From positions 1,240,001 through 1,304,000 of the forward strand of contig NZ_JAUHMF010000001.1 in NCBI RefSeq assembly GCF_032334255.1: DNA of 64,000 nt, written 5' to 3'. Shown here piece after piece: positions 33,023 to 41,363 of this stretch (position 1 is its first letter; each line of letters starts with the position of its first letter). Under the pieces are notes generated by a model. That model was not told the DNA's origin, made no database searches, and saw only the letters and a program-made list of their open reading frames with translations. Made by a program: the position numbers and the translations under genes. The stretch comes from Thermanaerothrix solaris (GTDB lineage Bacteria; Chloroflexota; Anaerolineae; Anaerolineales; Anaerolineaceae).

Positions 33023-34127
33023 GTTCCCCACCTTGGCGGAGCAGCGTGCTTAATTGGTGCATAAAACGCAAGTTGTGGATCGTCGCCAAGCGCTGATAAA
33101 GCCCATCTCCTAAAAGATACAAATGGCGCAAGTAACCTGCGCTGTAATGACGGCAACACAACGCATCACAATAGGGCGAAATAGGCTGATCTTGGCGTGT
33201 CAGGCGGTCGCTATCCATGTGCACAAACTCCCACCAAGACCCATCCTCGGGATCAGGTCGAGGGGGCCAGGATGTAAAACGATACAGTCGGCCATGGCGT
33301 GCATCACGCGTGGGCATAGCACAATCGAAAAGCCCGTAACCCAAATGATAACCACGGACCAGGTTTTGGGGATGACCGATGCCCAATGCATGCAAGGGAA
33401 ACTGCGGGGGCACGCACTCGCGTACCCAAGCCAGAATTTCGGTCAACAAGCGCCCTTGGCGATCCAACGGCCATCCCCCAAAGCCAAAGCCATCAAAACC
33501 GATGTCTAACAACGCCTCGGCACACTGGCGGCGCAATTCTAATGAACCGCCCCCTTGGATAATGGCGAAAATTAAGGGTCGTTTGCCCTCCTTAGGGGGA
33601 TGGTAATCCCACCAGCGCTGGTAAGCCACCTTGCTGCGCCGTGCCCAGGCTACCGTTAGATCTACTGCCTCACGCTGCGCCGACAGGGGGGCATCCACAT
33701 GAGTACAAACATCCAGACAAAAGATCACATCACTCCCAAACCGCAATTGCCATTCCACCACCTTCTCAGGGGTCAAAAGAAATTTACGCTGACGCCCCTC
33801 CGGTAGATAATGAATCCCTTCAGCGGTGATCTTTCCCCGTTGAGGTTGTTGTTGGATTAGCGAATAAGCCTGAAACCCTCCCGAGTCGGTAAAGATTGGT
33901 CCGGACCAACCGCTCATTCGGTGCAATCCACCCAGGGCATTGACCACCATCGCCCCGGGTTTCTGCACCAAATGGAAGGTGTTCATCATTAAGGCAGGGG
34001 TCTCAATCGCCATTAAATCAATGGCATCTATCCCCCGTACAACCCCCCAGGTGGCATCGGGCAGAAAGGCCGGAAAACTCAAGCGGCCATGTGCTAATTC
34101 CAGAGCGTTAGGCAGGGCATCTTGCAT
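33009..34127 (-). CDS. Divergent tRNA-guanine transglycosylase (Tgt) family protein
   Basis: ATG 34127 is preferred because NALELAHGRLSFPAFLPDATWG then aligns with normal Tgt N termini; the frame is open to a TTG at 34220. The product is 372 residues. Catalytic Asp residues are present in FTDSGGFQ (81) and LFDCAMPTRDARHG (268). Asp139/Cys141 (CLDVCT) and Gln191 (IIQGG) are also conserved. The pocket loop GGLAVGE of bacterial Tgt is GGWPLDR here. The zinc motif CxCxxC reads CDALCC, followed by the later His in HNLRF. It may therefore use an altered base or RNA. A minus-strand TTGCCC, 17 bases, CATAAT pair ends 7 bases before the ATG. Confidence 0.85.
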   Translation of the reverse strand: MQDALPNALELAHGRLSFPAFLPDATWGVVRGIDAIDLMAIETPALMMNTFHLVQKPGAMVVNALGGLHRMSGWSGPIFTDSGGFQAYSLIQQQPQRGKITAEGIHYLPEGRQRKFLLTPEKVVEWQLRFGSDVIFCLDVCTHVDAPLSAQREAVDLTVAWARRSKVAYQRWWDYHPPKEGKRPLIFAIIQGGGSLELRRQCAEALLDIGFDGFGFGGWPLDRQGRLLTEILAWVRECVPPQFPLHALGIGHPQNLVRGYHLGYGLFDCAMPTRDARHGRLYRFTSWPPRPDPEDGSWWEFVHMDSDRLTRQDQPISPYCDALCCRHYSAGYLRHLYLLGDGLYQRLATIHNLRFMHQLSTLLRQGGEHDAG

Positions 34128-34133
34128 CGTTTG

Positions 34134-34162
34134 GATTATGCCCTGAGATGGCTCAGAGGGCA
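34134..34162 (-). promoter_or_regulatory. Candidate promoter for the Tgt/Rmt/RsmF-like operon
   Basis: The minus strand reads TTGCCC, 17 bases, CATAAT, then 7 bases and the preferred Tgt ATG. The -10 is 5/6 and the -35 is 3/6. A transcript from here would be essentially leaderless, which also explains why no ribosome site is seen. The call depends on the ATG 34127 start being right. Confidence 0.4.
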
Positions 34163-34270
34163 AGGTTGACCTGACGCGCTCTTTCGGTTCTGATGTAAAA
34201 TGAGTAATGTCCTCAATCAACCTTAATCGGGCCGGGAAAAACCTGTCCGAAAAATCCAGGAGGTAGGATT

Positions 34271-35932
34271 ATGGCTCAACCGCGCGTTGTTCGCGCCCCG
34301 CGTGGTACCCAACTAACGTGTAAGTCCTGGCAGACCGAAGCTGCTTATCGCATGATTCAGAACAACCTCGATCCCGAGGTTGCCGAACGCCCGCAGGATT
34401 TGGTTGTTTATGGTGGACGAGGGCAGGCTGCTCGCAACTGGGAAGCCTTTGAAGCCATTTTAGCCTGCTTGCGCGACCTTGAGAACGACGAGACCTTGTT
34501 AGTGCAATCGGGCAAGCCGGTGGCGATCTTCAAGACCCATCCTGATGCGCCCCGTGTCCTGATCGCCAATTCTAACCTTGTTCCCCATTGGGCCACCCAG
34601 AAGCATTTTGACGAACTGGTCGCCAGAGGTCTGATGATGTTCGGTCAAATGACCGCCGGTTCATGGATTTACATTGGCACCCAAGGGATACTCCAGGGCA
34701 CTTATGAAACGCTGGCAGCGGTTGCCCGCAAACGGGGCTGGCCTTCACTGAAAGGCAAATTCGTTCTCACCGCCGGCTTAGGAGGTATGGGTGGCGCTCA
34801 ACCCCTGGCCATTACCATGAACGAGGGAGTTGGTTTAATTGTGGAGGTGGACCCCGCCCGTGCGCGCCGCCGCCTAGAAATCGGTTACGTGGACGAGGTT
34901 GTGAACGACCTGGAAGAGGCTATGACGCGCGTTGAAGAATGCCTGGAGAAAGGCGTCCCCCGTTCAATTGGGTTGATTGCGAATGCTGCTGATATTTACC
35001 CCGAACTGGCCTTGCGAGGTGTTACTCCCGACGTAGTCACCGACCAGACCCCTGCCCATGACGTCCTGATGTACATTCCTAGCGGGTTAAGCGTAGAAGA
35101 AGCCGCTGAATTACGCGTAAAAGACCCCGGTGAGTATGAGCACCGCGCAATGGCTTCCATGGCACGTCATGTAGAGGCTATGTTGGAATTTCAACGGCGT
35201 GGCGCCGAGGTGTTTGACTATGGCAACAATCTACGCCAGCGTGCTTATGATGCGGGGGTCAAAGAGGCGTTCAACTTCCCCGGATTCGTTCCGGCCTATA
35301 TTCGCCCTCTGTTCTGCGAGGGGAAAGGCCCCTTCCGCTGGGTTGCGCTCTCTGGCGACCCCGAAGACATCTACCGCACCGATGAAGCAATCATGGAACT
35401 CTTCCCCGAGGATGAGCATTTGCACCGCTGGCTGCGCATGGCGCGGGAGAAAGTGCCCTTCCAGGGATTACCGGCGCGCATCTGTTGGCTGGGCTATGGA
35501 GAACGAGCCAAGGCTGGCCTTAAATTCAACGAGATGGTCGCCCAGGGAATCCTCAAAGCCCCGATTGTGATCGGGCGCGATCATTTGGACGCCGGTTCGG
35601 TAGCCTCGCCAAACCGCGAGACCGAGGGCATGCGAGACGGTAGTGATGCCATCTCTGACTGGCCCATCCTCAACGCCCTGGTCAATACCGCCGCCGGCGC
35701 GACCTGGGTATCGTTCCATCACGGCGGGGGTGTTGGAATTGGTTTTAGCCAGCATGCCGGGATGGTCGTGGTCGCCGATGGGACACCAGAAGCAGCACGG
35801 CGCTTGGAGCGCGTCCTGACCACCGACCCGGGAATGGGCATCGTACGCCACGCTGACGCTGGCTATCCCGAAGCCATTGCCGCCGCCCGCCGCCATGGTC
35901 TGCGTATCCCCATGCTCAAGGAGACCCCTTAG
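34271..35932 (+). CDS. hutU: Urocanate hydratase
   Basis: This 553-residue urocanase has the typical full length. The N-terminal PRGTQLTCKSWQTEAAYRMIQNNLDPEVA is diagnostic. The NAD-binding segment is LTAGLGGMGGAQPLAITMN. The family signature FQGLPARICW holds the putative active-site Cys. It hydrates urocanate to imidazolone propionate in histidine breakdown. No hutH, hutI or hutG is in the window, so the pathway must be completed elsewhere. CAGGAGGTAGGATT precedes the ATG. Two membrane-anchored proteins of unknown function follow without a gap. Confidence 0.96.
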   Translation: MAQPRVVRAPRGTQLTCKSWQTEAAYRMIQNNLDPEVAERPQDLVVYGGRGQAARNWEAFEAILACLRDLENDETLLVQSGKPVAIFKTHPDAPRVLIANSNLVPHWATQKHFDELVARGLMMFGQMTAGSWIYIGTQGILQGTYETLAAVARKRGWPSLKGKFVLTAGLGGMGGAQPLAITMNEGVGLIVEVDPARARRRLEIGYVDEVVNDLEEAMTRVEECLEKGVPRSIGLIANAADIYPELALRGVTPDVVTDQTPAHDVLMYIPSGLSVEEAAELRVKDPGEYEHRAMASMARHVEAMLEFQRRGAEVFDYGNNLRQRAYDAGVKEAFNFPGFVPAYIRPLFCEGKGPFRWVALSGDPEDIYRTDEAIMELFPEDEHLHRWLRMAREKVPFQGLPARICWLGYGERAKAGLKFNEMVAQGILKAPIVIGRDHLDAGSVASPNRETEGMRDGSDAISDWPILNALVNTAAGATWVSFHHGGGVGIGFSQHAGMVVVADGTPEAARRLERVLTTDPGMGIVRHADAGYPEAIAAARRHGLRIPMLKETP

Positions 35933-35934
35933 CG

Positions 35935-36294
35935 GTGCGAATCTGGCGTCTGCTGGGATTCCTGTTTACCTTGGCAATTGGACTAGGCCTGGGATTGTAC
36001 CTGGGATGGGGTATCCTGGCTGCTCAGCCCAACGATACCTCACCGGATAGCCTGCGTGCGGATTATCGAGCTGACTATGTGCTTATGGTCGCCGAAATAT
36101 ACCAACACGAAGGCGATCCTGACGCCGCCATTCAGCGCCTAGCCTTGTTAGGCGAATCACCCCTGCGCCGTGTCCAAGAGGCTATCCTAACCGCCCAACA
36201 ATTGGGATATGCGCGGCAAGATATCGAAACTCTGGCCCGGCTCTTCCAAGCCCTCCAAACACACCCTGTGCCCACTGTTACAGAGATGCCATGA
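35935..36294 (+). CDS. Membrane-anchored small protein of unknown function, helical repeat type
   Basis: This 119-residue protein starts at a GTG two bases after the urocanase stop. One N-terminal span (about residues 5-30, glycine-rich) is followed by a short helical region with YVLMVAEIYQHEGDPDAAIQRLALLG, resembling a single TPR-like unit. Topology suggests the helical part is outside the membrane. The next gene encodes a larger protein with the same arrangement, so the two are paralogues. The function is unknown. Its stop overlaps that gene's start by 4 bases. Confidence 0.75.
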   Translation: MRIWRLLGFLFTLAIGLGLGLYLGWGILAAQPNDTSPDSLRADYRADYVLMVAEIYQHEGDPDAAIQRLALLGESPLRRVQEAILTAQQLGYARQDIETLARLFQALQTHPVPTVTEMP

Positions 36295-37184
36295 CCTTTG
36301 AACTAGATGATGACGATCTCCACGAAGAGGCACCTCCACAACCACCGCTGTATCTACTTACCGGTTTGATTTTGGGGCTACTGGTAGGAATATTTATTGC
36401 GCGGGTGGTTAGCCCATTACAGTATGTGGATACTGCTCCGGCCACACTGGCCGAATCCTACAAAACAGCCTACCGCCTGCTTATTGCACAGGCTTACCAG
36501 GCTAATGGCAATCTGGAGCGAGCACGTCAGCGCCTGTATTTGCTCGATGGTGATCAGGCGAAGGATATCCTATCCCGCCAAGCCCAACAATGGCTGGCCA
36601 CGGGGAATAATTTGAATGCCGCGCGGGCGCTGGCCCAATTAGCAGCCGATTTAGAGCAACCTAACCCATCCACACCACCGATATCCGCCCCCACTCTTGA
36701 AATGGGTGCCATCTCAACCCCGCCACTTTCAACGCTTGACCTCCATCAGGCTATTGCCACACCTACGCCGTCCCCTTCACCCACATTAACCCCTACCCCT
36801 TGGCCAACATTTACGCCCCGACCTTCACCTACGCCGAATACAGCCGTTCAATCTCCTTTCAAATTGATTGAACAACGTCCATTGTGTGAACCTGGCGTTC
36901 CTCAAGGATTGTTGCAGGTTTTTGTGAGCGATCGCAACGGCCAGCCGTTGGCTGGTGTGCCCATCGTCCTGCTCTGGAGCAGCGGTCAAAACGTATTTTA
37001 TACCGGCCTCTACCCGGCAATTAGCCCGGGCTACGCAGATGCCTTTTTAGAACCCGATACCGTATATGATGTCCGCGCCGGAGATTTCGGCGAGACCGTG
37101 CGTAGCCTCCAAGCTCCTCAGTGCAAAACGCCCGATGGACAAACTTTCATCGGTGGTTGGCGGTTAGAGTTCAGTCAACCGTGA
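36291..37184 (+). CDS. Membrane-anchored protein with TPR-like segment, Pro/Thr linker and Ig-like C-terminal domain
   Basis: This 297-residue protein has an acidic N-terminal tail (about 15 residues), one membrane span near 20-42 and a helical segment YRLLIAQAYQANGNLERARQRLYLLDG that parallels the preceding protein. A long Thr/Pro/Ser linker (about 125-190) follows. A C-terminal beta domain (LLQVFVSDRNGQPLAGVPIVLLW) resembles carboxypeptidase-regulatory or big Ig-like modules. It is probably anchored with the C terminus outside. The function is not recognised. It is coupled to the upstream paralogue and to urocanase. Confidence 0.8.
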   Translation: MTFELDDDDLHEEAPPQPPLYLLTGLILGLLVGIFIARVVSPLQYVDTAPATLAESYKTAYRLLIAQAYQANGNLERARQRLYLLDGDQAKDILSRQAQQWLATGNNLNAARALAQLAADLEQPNPSTPPISAPTLEMGAISTPPLSTLDLHQAIATPTPSPSPTLTPTPWPTFTPRPSPTPNTAVQSPFKLIEQRPLCEPGVPQGLLQVFVSDRNGQPLAGVPIVLLWSSGQNVFYTGLYPAISPGYADAFLEPDTVYDVRAGDFGETVRSLQAPQCKTPDGQTFIGGWRLEFSQP

Positions 37185-37204
37185 TGTGATCATTCAAAGA
37201 GGGC

Positions 37205-37210
37205 TATAAT
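37205..37210 (+). promoter_or_regulatory. -10 element of the phosphoribosyltransferase gene
   Basis: A perfect TATAAT lies 50 bases before the ATG at 37260. The -35 region is weak (TGATGT at 17 bases). The predicted leader is about 40 bases. Confidence 0.45.
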
Positions 37211-37259
37211 TAGTGCGCTACTTAAGATAACTTTATCTAATTTGAACAGGGAGCCAGGC

Positions 37260-37781
37260 ATGCGGCGTGAGGTTTTGACCTGGAATGATGTTGAACAATT
37301 GATTGATCACCTCATCCCTCAATTTGAAGTTGAATTTGACGCTATGGTAATGATCACCCACGGCGGGATTATTCCGGGCGGATTACTGGCCGAGGCATTG
37401 AAAATGAGCATCATCCTCACTGCTTCGGTGGATTTTCCTGCCGAACTTGAATACGAGAATCTCAAGGAAAAAGATAAAGACAAATCGCGCCTTTTGGCCT
37501 GGCCTAAATTCTTGCAGTTTCCGGAAGATCATCTCCTGCGCAATCGCCGCATCCTGATTGTGGATGACGTATGGGGGTCAGGACGCACCATTACCGCGGT
37601 CAAGAACCGCGTCACTGGCGCGGGGGGAATTCCCTATACCTGCGTCTTGCACTTTAACCCCTACCGTAGTTTGTTTGGCACCGCTCGCCCGGATTACTAT
37701 GCGGCGATCACGGATGCCTACATCGTCTACCCCTGGGAGATTACCCGTGGTACGCAAGGATTGATCCTGGGCGGTTTGTAG
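37260..37781 (+). CDS. Phosphoribosyltransferase-domain protein
   Basis: The start is ATG 37260, with GGGAG 7 bases upstream; a TTG six codons earlier is open. The 173-residue type I PRTase has the PRPP signature RRILIVDDVWGSGRTITAV. The early loop MVMITHGGIIPGGLLAEAL is also present. It resembles xanthine/hypoxanthine or Gpt-like enzymes that convert a purine base and PRPP to a nucleotide. The base specificity is not evident. The C terminus YIVYPWEITRG, with its aromatic residue, fits the hood of purine PRTases. Confidence 0.87.
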   Translation: MRREVLTWNDVEQLIDHLIPQFEVEFDAMVMITHGGIIPGGLLAEALKMSIILTASVDFPAELEYENLKEKDKDKSRLLAWPKFLQFPEDHLLRNRRILIVDDVWGSGRTITAVKNRVTGAGGIPYTCVLHFNPYRSLFGTARPDYYAAITDAYIVYPWEITRGTQGLILGGL

Positions 37782-37793
37782 TGGCTTGACCCT

Positions 37794-38837
37794 TTATTCC
37801 AAAATGGCTTGAAACGCTTCCAGGTAGCGGGTGGTCATCATCTCCAACCCAAAGGCGGCCTCTGCCCGCTGGCGTGCCCCTCTTGAGAACGCCTCCCAAC
37901 CGGCTAAGATTTCCCGACTGGCCGTAACCAGCGGCTCAACTCGAGGGGGCTGCAAACGCCAAGGGTCAGCACCGTATGGTACAACGCGTCCCGTCGAAGG
38001 GACGACGATTTCAGCCAGCGCCCCGGTATCGAATCCCACCACCGGCAAACCGCATGCCAGTGCCTCGATCACCGCATTCGGGCAAGCCGGATGTAACTCG
38101 GCAGAAAAGAGCAAGTGGGCCGAACGATCAAGGTAAGCAATCCGTTGAGCCGAGACAACCCCCGTCCATGTGAGGCTCACGTCCTGCGCCAGAGAGGTAA
38201 CCTGTGCCCGCTCCGCCTCGGGCACGTCGCCGGCAATCCACAACTCCACCGGGCGCGTTTCCTGCGCTTGCAAGGCGCGCACAAAGTGAATCGCATTCTC
38301 CAAGCCCAGCGCACTGCCTCCGCGCAAGTGGCCTTCTACTACCATTACCCGCCAACGGTCGGCGGGGCGTTCATGCATACCATAAGGTGCAAACGTAGCC
38401 AAATCCACACCGTTATAAATGACTTGCTGCCAGCGCTCCCCACCCCCATAAACCCGTTGCCACCAGGTACGGGCAAACTGGCTTTGATAGATTACACCAT
38501 CGGCCAAAAAGCGACGGATAAACGCCAGGTTGAGGTTTGCATACTCAGCCCGTAAGGCATAGCGCAGCCCCATGAACCGCCGCCGATGTAACCAATTCAT
38601 ACCATCCAAGCGCTGGAGAATGCGGATGCCGCGACGTCGCGCCCGCCATAACACATCCAAGTAGCGCGTTCCGCCAATCAAAAGGATAACCTGGCAATCC
38701 GGATCCTCGGGATTATGGTGAACCTCGACCCCCTGCGCCCGCAAACCGGCCATCAAGCGGCGCTGGAACGAGGTCGGACCGCCCAGGCTATCCAATTTCG
38801 GCCAAAGGCATACGTTCTTAATGGCCCTCGCTATCAT
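37794..38837 (-). CDS. Glycosyltransferase family 4
   Basis: This 347-residue GT-B protein has an N-terminal acceptor domain with LGGPTSFQRRLMAGLRAQGVEV. In the donor domain, ELHPACPNAVIEALACGLPVVGFDTGALAEIV is the sugar-nucleotide EX7E region of GT4 enzymes. The start overlaps wecB by 20 bases. It lies at the end of a minus-strand cluster with WecC-like and WecB-like enzymes, so it may transfer N-acetylmannosaminuronate or another sugar to a surface glycan. Donor and acceptor are not known. Confidence 0.88.
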   Translation of the reverse strand: MIARAIKNVCLWPKLDSLGGPTSFQRRLMAGLRAQGVEVHHNPEDPDCQVILLIGGTRYLDVLWRARRRGIRILQRLDGMNWLHRRRFMGLRYALRAEYANLNLAFIRRFLADGVIYQSQFARTWWQRVYGGGERWQQVIYNGVDLATFAPYGMHERPADRWRVMVVEGHLRGGSALGLENAIHFVRALQAQETRPVELWIAGDVPEAERAQVTSLAQDVSLTWTGVVSAQRIAYLDRSAHLLFSAELHPACPNAVIEALACGLPVVGFDTGALAEIVVPSTGRVVPYGADPWRLQPPRVEPLVTASREILAGWEAFSRGARQRAEAAFGLEMMTTRYLEAFQAILE

Positions 38838-39987
38838 CGGTCATGCTCAATCCAGGTTCTCGGAAAGCCAACAAGGCGCGAACAATCCGTTCCGCCGCAT
38901 GCCCATCACCAAACGGGTTGGCCGCGCGCGCCATTGCGGAATAAGCCCGTTCATCCTCTAAAAGGCGCGCCGTCTCACGCACGATGACCTCTGTATCTGT
39001 GCCCACCAGTTTCAGGATCCCCGCCTCCACACCCTCAGGGCGTTCGGTGACGGCGCGTAACACCAGTGTTGGGATGCCCAGACTGCTGGCCTCTTCTTGG
39101 ATGCCTCCCGAATCAGTAAGCACCAGCGTCGCCTGACGCATAAGATGCACCATGGGCAAGTAGTCCAGTGGCGGGATTAGCGTGATATTGGGCACCCCGG
39201 CTAAACGCTCATACACCGGACCTTGTACATTGGGGTTGAGATGAACCGGATAAATAAGGTGAACCGAGTCGGCATAAGACTCGGCAACCTGGCGCAAAGC
39301 CCGACAGATATTTTCAAGCGGACGGCCAAAGTTCTCGCGCCGATGGGCGGTTACCAGGATGAGCCGTTTTCCCCCGGCACCGATCCCCAGGCGATCCAAC
39401 AGGGTGCGAACTTCAACCGGCATGGGTTGACGCACAATCTGGTTCAACGCATCAATGACCGGATTGCCGGTCACCACAATCCGCCAATCCGGCACGCCCT
39501 CGGCTAGAAGGTTGCGCCGGCTGTGTTCGGTAGGGGCGAAATGGAGATCCGCCACTACACCGGCGATACGGCGATTGATTTCTTCGGGGAAGGGCTGCCA
39601 TTTATCGCCGGTGCGCAAACCGGCTTCAACATGTCCCACGCGAATCCGGCGGTAATAACACAATAGCGCCGTTGTCATCACCGTTGTGGTATCGCCCTGG
39701 ATCAATACCCAATCCGGACGTAACGAATCCAATACCGGATCCAAGTGGGTCAGGATATCCGCCGTTAATTGGGCCAGAGTCTGATTCGGGCGCATCAGGT
39801 TCAAGTCAATATCCGGCTGAATGTTGAATACCGCCAACACCTGATCCAGCATTTGACGATGCTGGGCTGTAACCACAACCCGCGATTCAATGTCAGGGTG
39901 CGCCGCCAGGGCTTGAACCACCGGCGCCATCTTGACCGCCTCAGGTCGGGTGCCAAAAATAGAAACCACACGCAATTGCTTAGACAT
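38818..39987 (-). CDS. wecB: UDP-N-acetylglucosamine 2-epimerase (non-hydrolysing)
   Basis: The start is ATG 39987; a TTG four codons earlier is open. The 389-residue product begins with RVVSIFGTRPEAVKMAPVV. It contains DWVLIQGDTTTVM, VGHVEAGLRTGDKW with PEEINRR, VTAHRRENFG and LTDSGGIQEEASSLGIPTLVLR. These are the full set of WecB motifs. It converts UDP-GlcNAc to UDP-ManNAc. It overlaps the dehydrogenase gene by 8 bases, and together they should supply UDP-ManNAcA for a cell-surface polymer. Confidence 0.95.
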   Translation of the reverse strand: MSKQLRVVSIFGTRPEAVKMAPVVQALAAHPDIESRVVVTAQHRQMLDQVLAVFNIQPDIDLNLMRPNQTLAQLTADILTHLDPVLDSLRPDWVLIQGDTTTVMTTALLCYYRRIRVGHVEAGLRTGDKWQPFPEEINRRIAGVVADLHFAPTEHSRRNLLAEGVPDWRIVVTGNPVIDALNQIVRQPMPVEVRTLLDRLGIGAGGKRLILVTAHRRENFGRPLENICRALRQVAESYADSVHLIYPVHLNPNVQGPVYERLAGVPNITLIPPLDYLPMVHLMRQATLVLTDSGGIQEEASSLGIPTLVLRAVTERPEGVEAGILKLVGTDTEVIVRETARLLEDERAYSAMARAANPFGDGHAAERIVRALLAFREPGLSMTDDSEGH

Positions 39988-41263
39988 CCCCACGCCCAAC
40001 TCCCAAACGCCACACCTGAAAGCCGGCCTTTTGCCACTGAGTCTGATCCCAGCCGTTCACCGCATCAAACACCAGACGCGCCGACGTTTGCGTCCGCACT
40101 TCCTCCGGGTTCAACTCACGCAGACGAGTATGACCTACCAACAAGAGCAGGATTTCGGCATCTTGTAGGGCATCAGCAAGCGCGGTCACCGTGGGGACAG
40201 CGGGAATTTGGGCTTCGGGCTTGAAAGGCTCAAAGGCCCGCACTTGGGCCCCGGCCTGCACCAGGCGCAGTGCAACTTCGATGGCAGGGCTCTCACGCAA
40301 GTCGTCCACATCCGGCTTGTAGGCCAGCCCCAATACCGCCACTCGACGTCCTTCCAGACGCCCCAAGGTACGTTCCATCCACTCAACGACAAAATCGGGT
40401 TGGGAGTCGTTGACTTCCCGCGCGGCGCGAATCAGGCGCGTGAGATCGGGGGCAACCTCAACCAAAAACCAGGGATCAACGCTGATACAATGCCCGCCCA
40501 CCCCCGGCCCAGGGCGCAGGATATTAACCCGTGGATGGCGATTGGCCAGGGCAATGGCCTCCCATACGTCAATCCCCAACCGATCTGCCAGCCGGGCAAA
40601 TTCATTCGCCAGGGCAATATTGACATCGCGGAAGGTGTTTTCCATCAATTTGACCATTTCCGCGGTTGTACAATCCGTTAACACGATGTCACCGCGCACG
40701 AAGGTGGCATAAAGATCGCGCGCCGCTTCTGCCGAAGCCCGATCTATCCCTCCAACCACGCGGGCGTTTTCAATCAATTCCCTTAAAATTTGCCCCGGCA
40801 AAACTCGCTCAGGTGAATAAACGAGATAAAAATCACGCCCGGCTTTTAGCCCCGAACGTTCCAGAATAGGCGCCACAACCTGGCGAGTGGTCAGGGGAGG
40901 TGAGGTGGACTCCAGGATCACCAAATTCCCGCGTTGCAAGTAGGGCACAATAGCCTCACTGGCCGCACGCACAAAACGTAAATCGGCACGCTTATCCTCT
41001 AGAAACGGCGTCTGAACGGCAATGATGAAGGCATCCGCAGGTTCCGGAGTATCCTGCACCACCAGATTACCCGAACGCAGAGCCGCCTGCACCAATGTGC
41101 GCAATCCTGGCTCATAGAGGTGAAGTTTGCCATTCTGTAACCCCTGAACAATCTGAGGGTTAACATCTACCCCCACAACTTGAAGCCCATGGGTTGCCAG
41201 GGTGCTGGCCGTGGGTAGGCCGATGTATCCTAAACCCAACACACATACTTTTTTGAACTTCAC
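39980..41263 (-). CDS. wecC: UDP-N-acetyl-D-mannosamine dehydrogenase (WecC-like)
   Basis: This 427-residue protein starts at a GTG with GAGGA 9 bases upstream. The N-terminal NAD-binding domain is VCVLGLGYIGLPTASTLATHG. The catalytic segment is GPGVGGHCISVDPWFLVE, with the active-site Cys. The C-terminal domain has VLGLAYKPDVDDLRESPA. The family oxidises the C6 hydroxyl of UDP sugars in two NAD-dependent steps. HCISVDPWFL with an adjacent wecB favours UDP-ManNAc over UDP-glucose. It is the first gene of the polysaccharide operon. Confidence 0.92.
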   Translation of the reverse strand: MKFKKVCVLGLGYIGLPTASTLATHGLQVVGVDVNPQIVQGLQNGKLHLYEPGLRTLVQAALRSGNLVVQDTPEPADAFIIAVQTPFLEDKRADLRFVRAASEAIVPYLQRGNLVILESTSPPLTTRQVVAPILERSGLKAGRDFYLVYSPERVLPGQILRELIENARVVGGIDRASAEAARDLYATFVRGDIVLTDCTTAEMVKLMENTFRDVNIALANEFARLADRLGIDVWEAIALANRHPRVNILRPGPGVGGHCISVDPWFLVEVAPDLTRLIRAAREVNDSQPDFVVEWMERTLGRLEGRRVAVLGLAYKPDVDDLRESPAIEVALRLVQAGAQVRAFEPFKPEAQIPAVPTVTALADALQDAEILLLLVGHTRLRELNPEEVRTQTSARLVFDAVNGWDQTQWQKAGFQVWRLGVGRGDV

Positions 41264-41363
41264 GCCATTTTCCTCAATTCAAAAATTGCCGAGCCAGCCT
41301 TGAATTATCCCATAACCCAGAGGGGTTGCCAAGATAAGGAGAGAAGTTTTAGGGGGATGGCGC

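Noticed and set aside
34166..34194. Plus-strand promoter TTGACC, 17 bases, TCTGAT for urocanase
   Set aside because: The -10 matches only 4 of 6 positions and overlaps the upstream part of the Tgt-like gene control region. It is possible but too weak to list as a feature.
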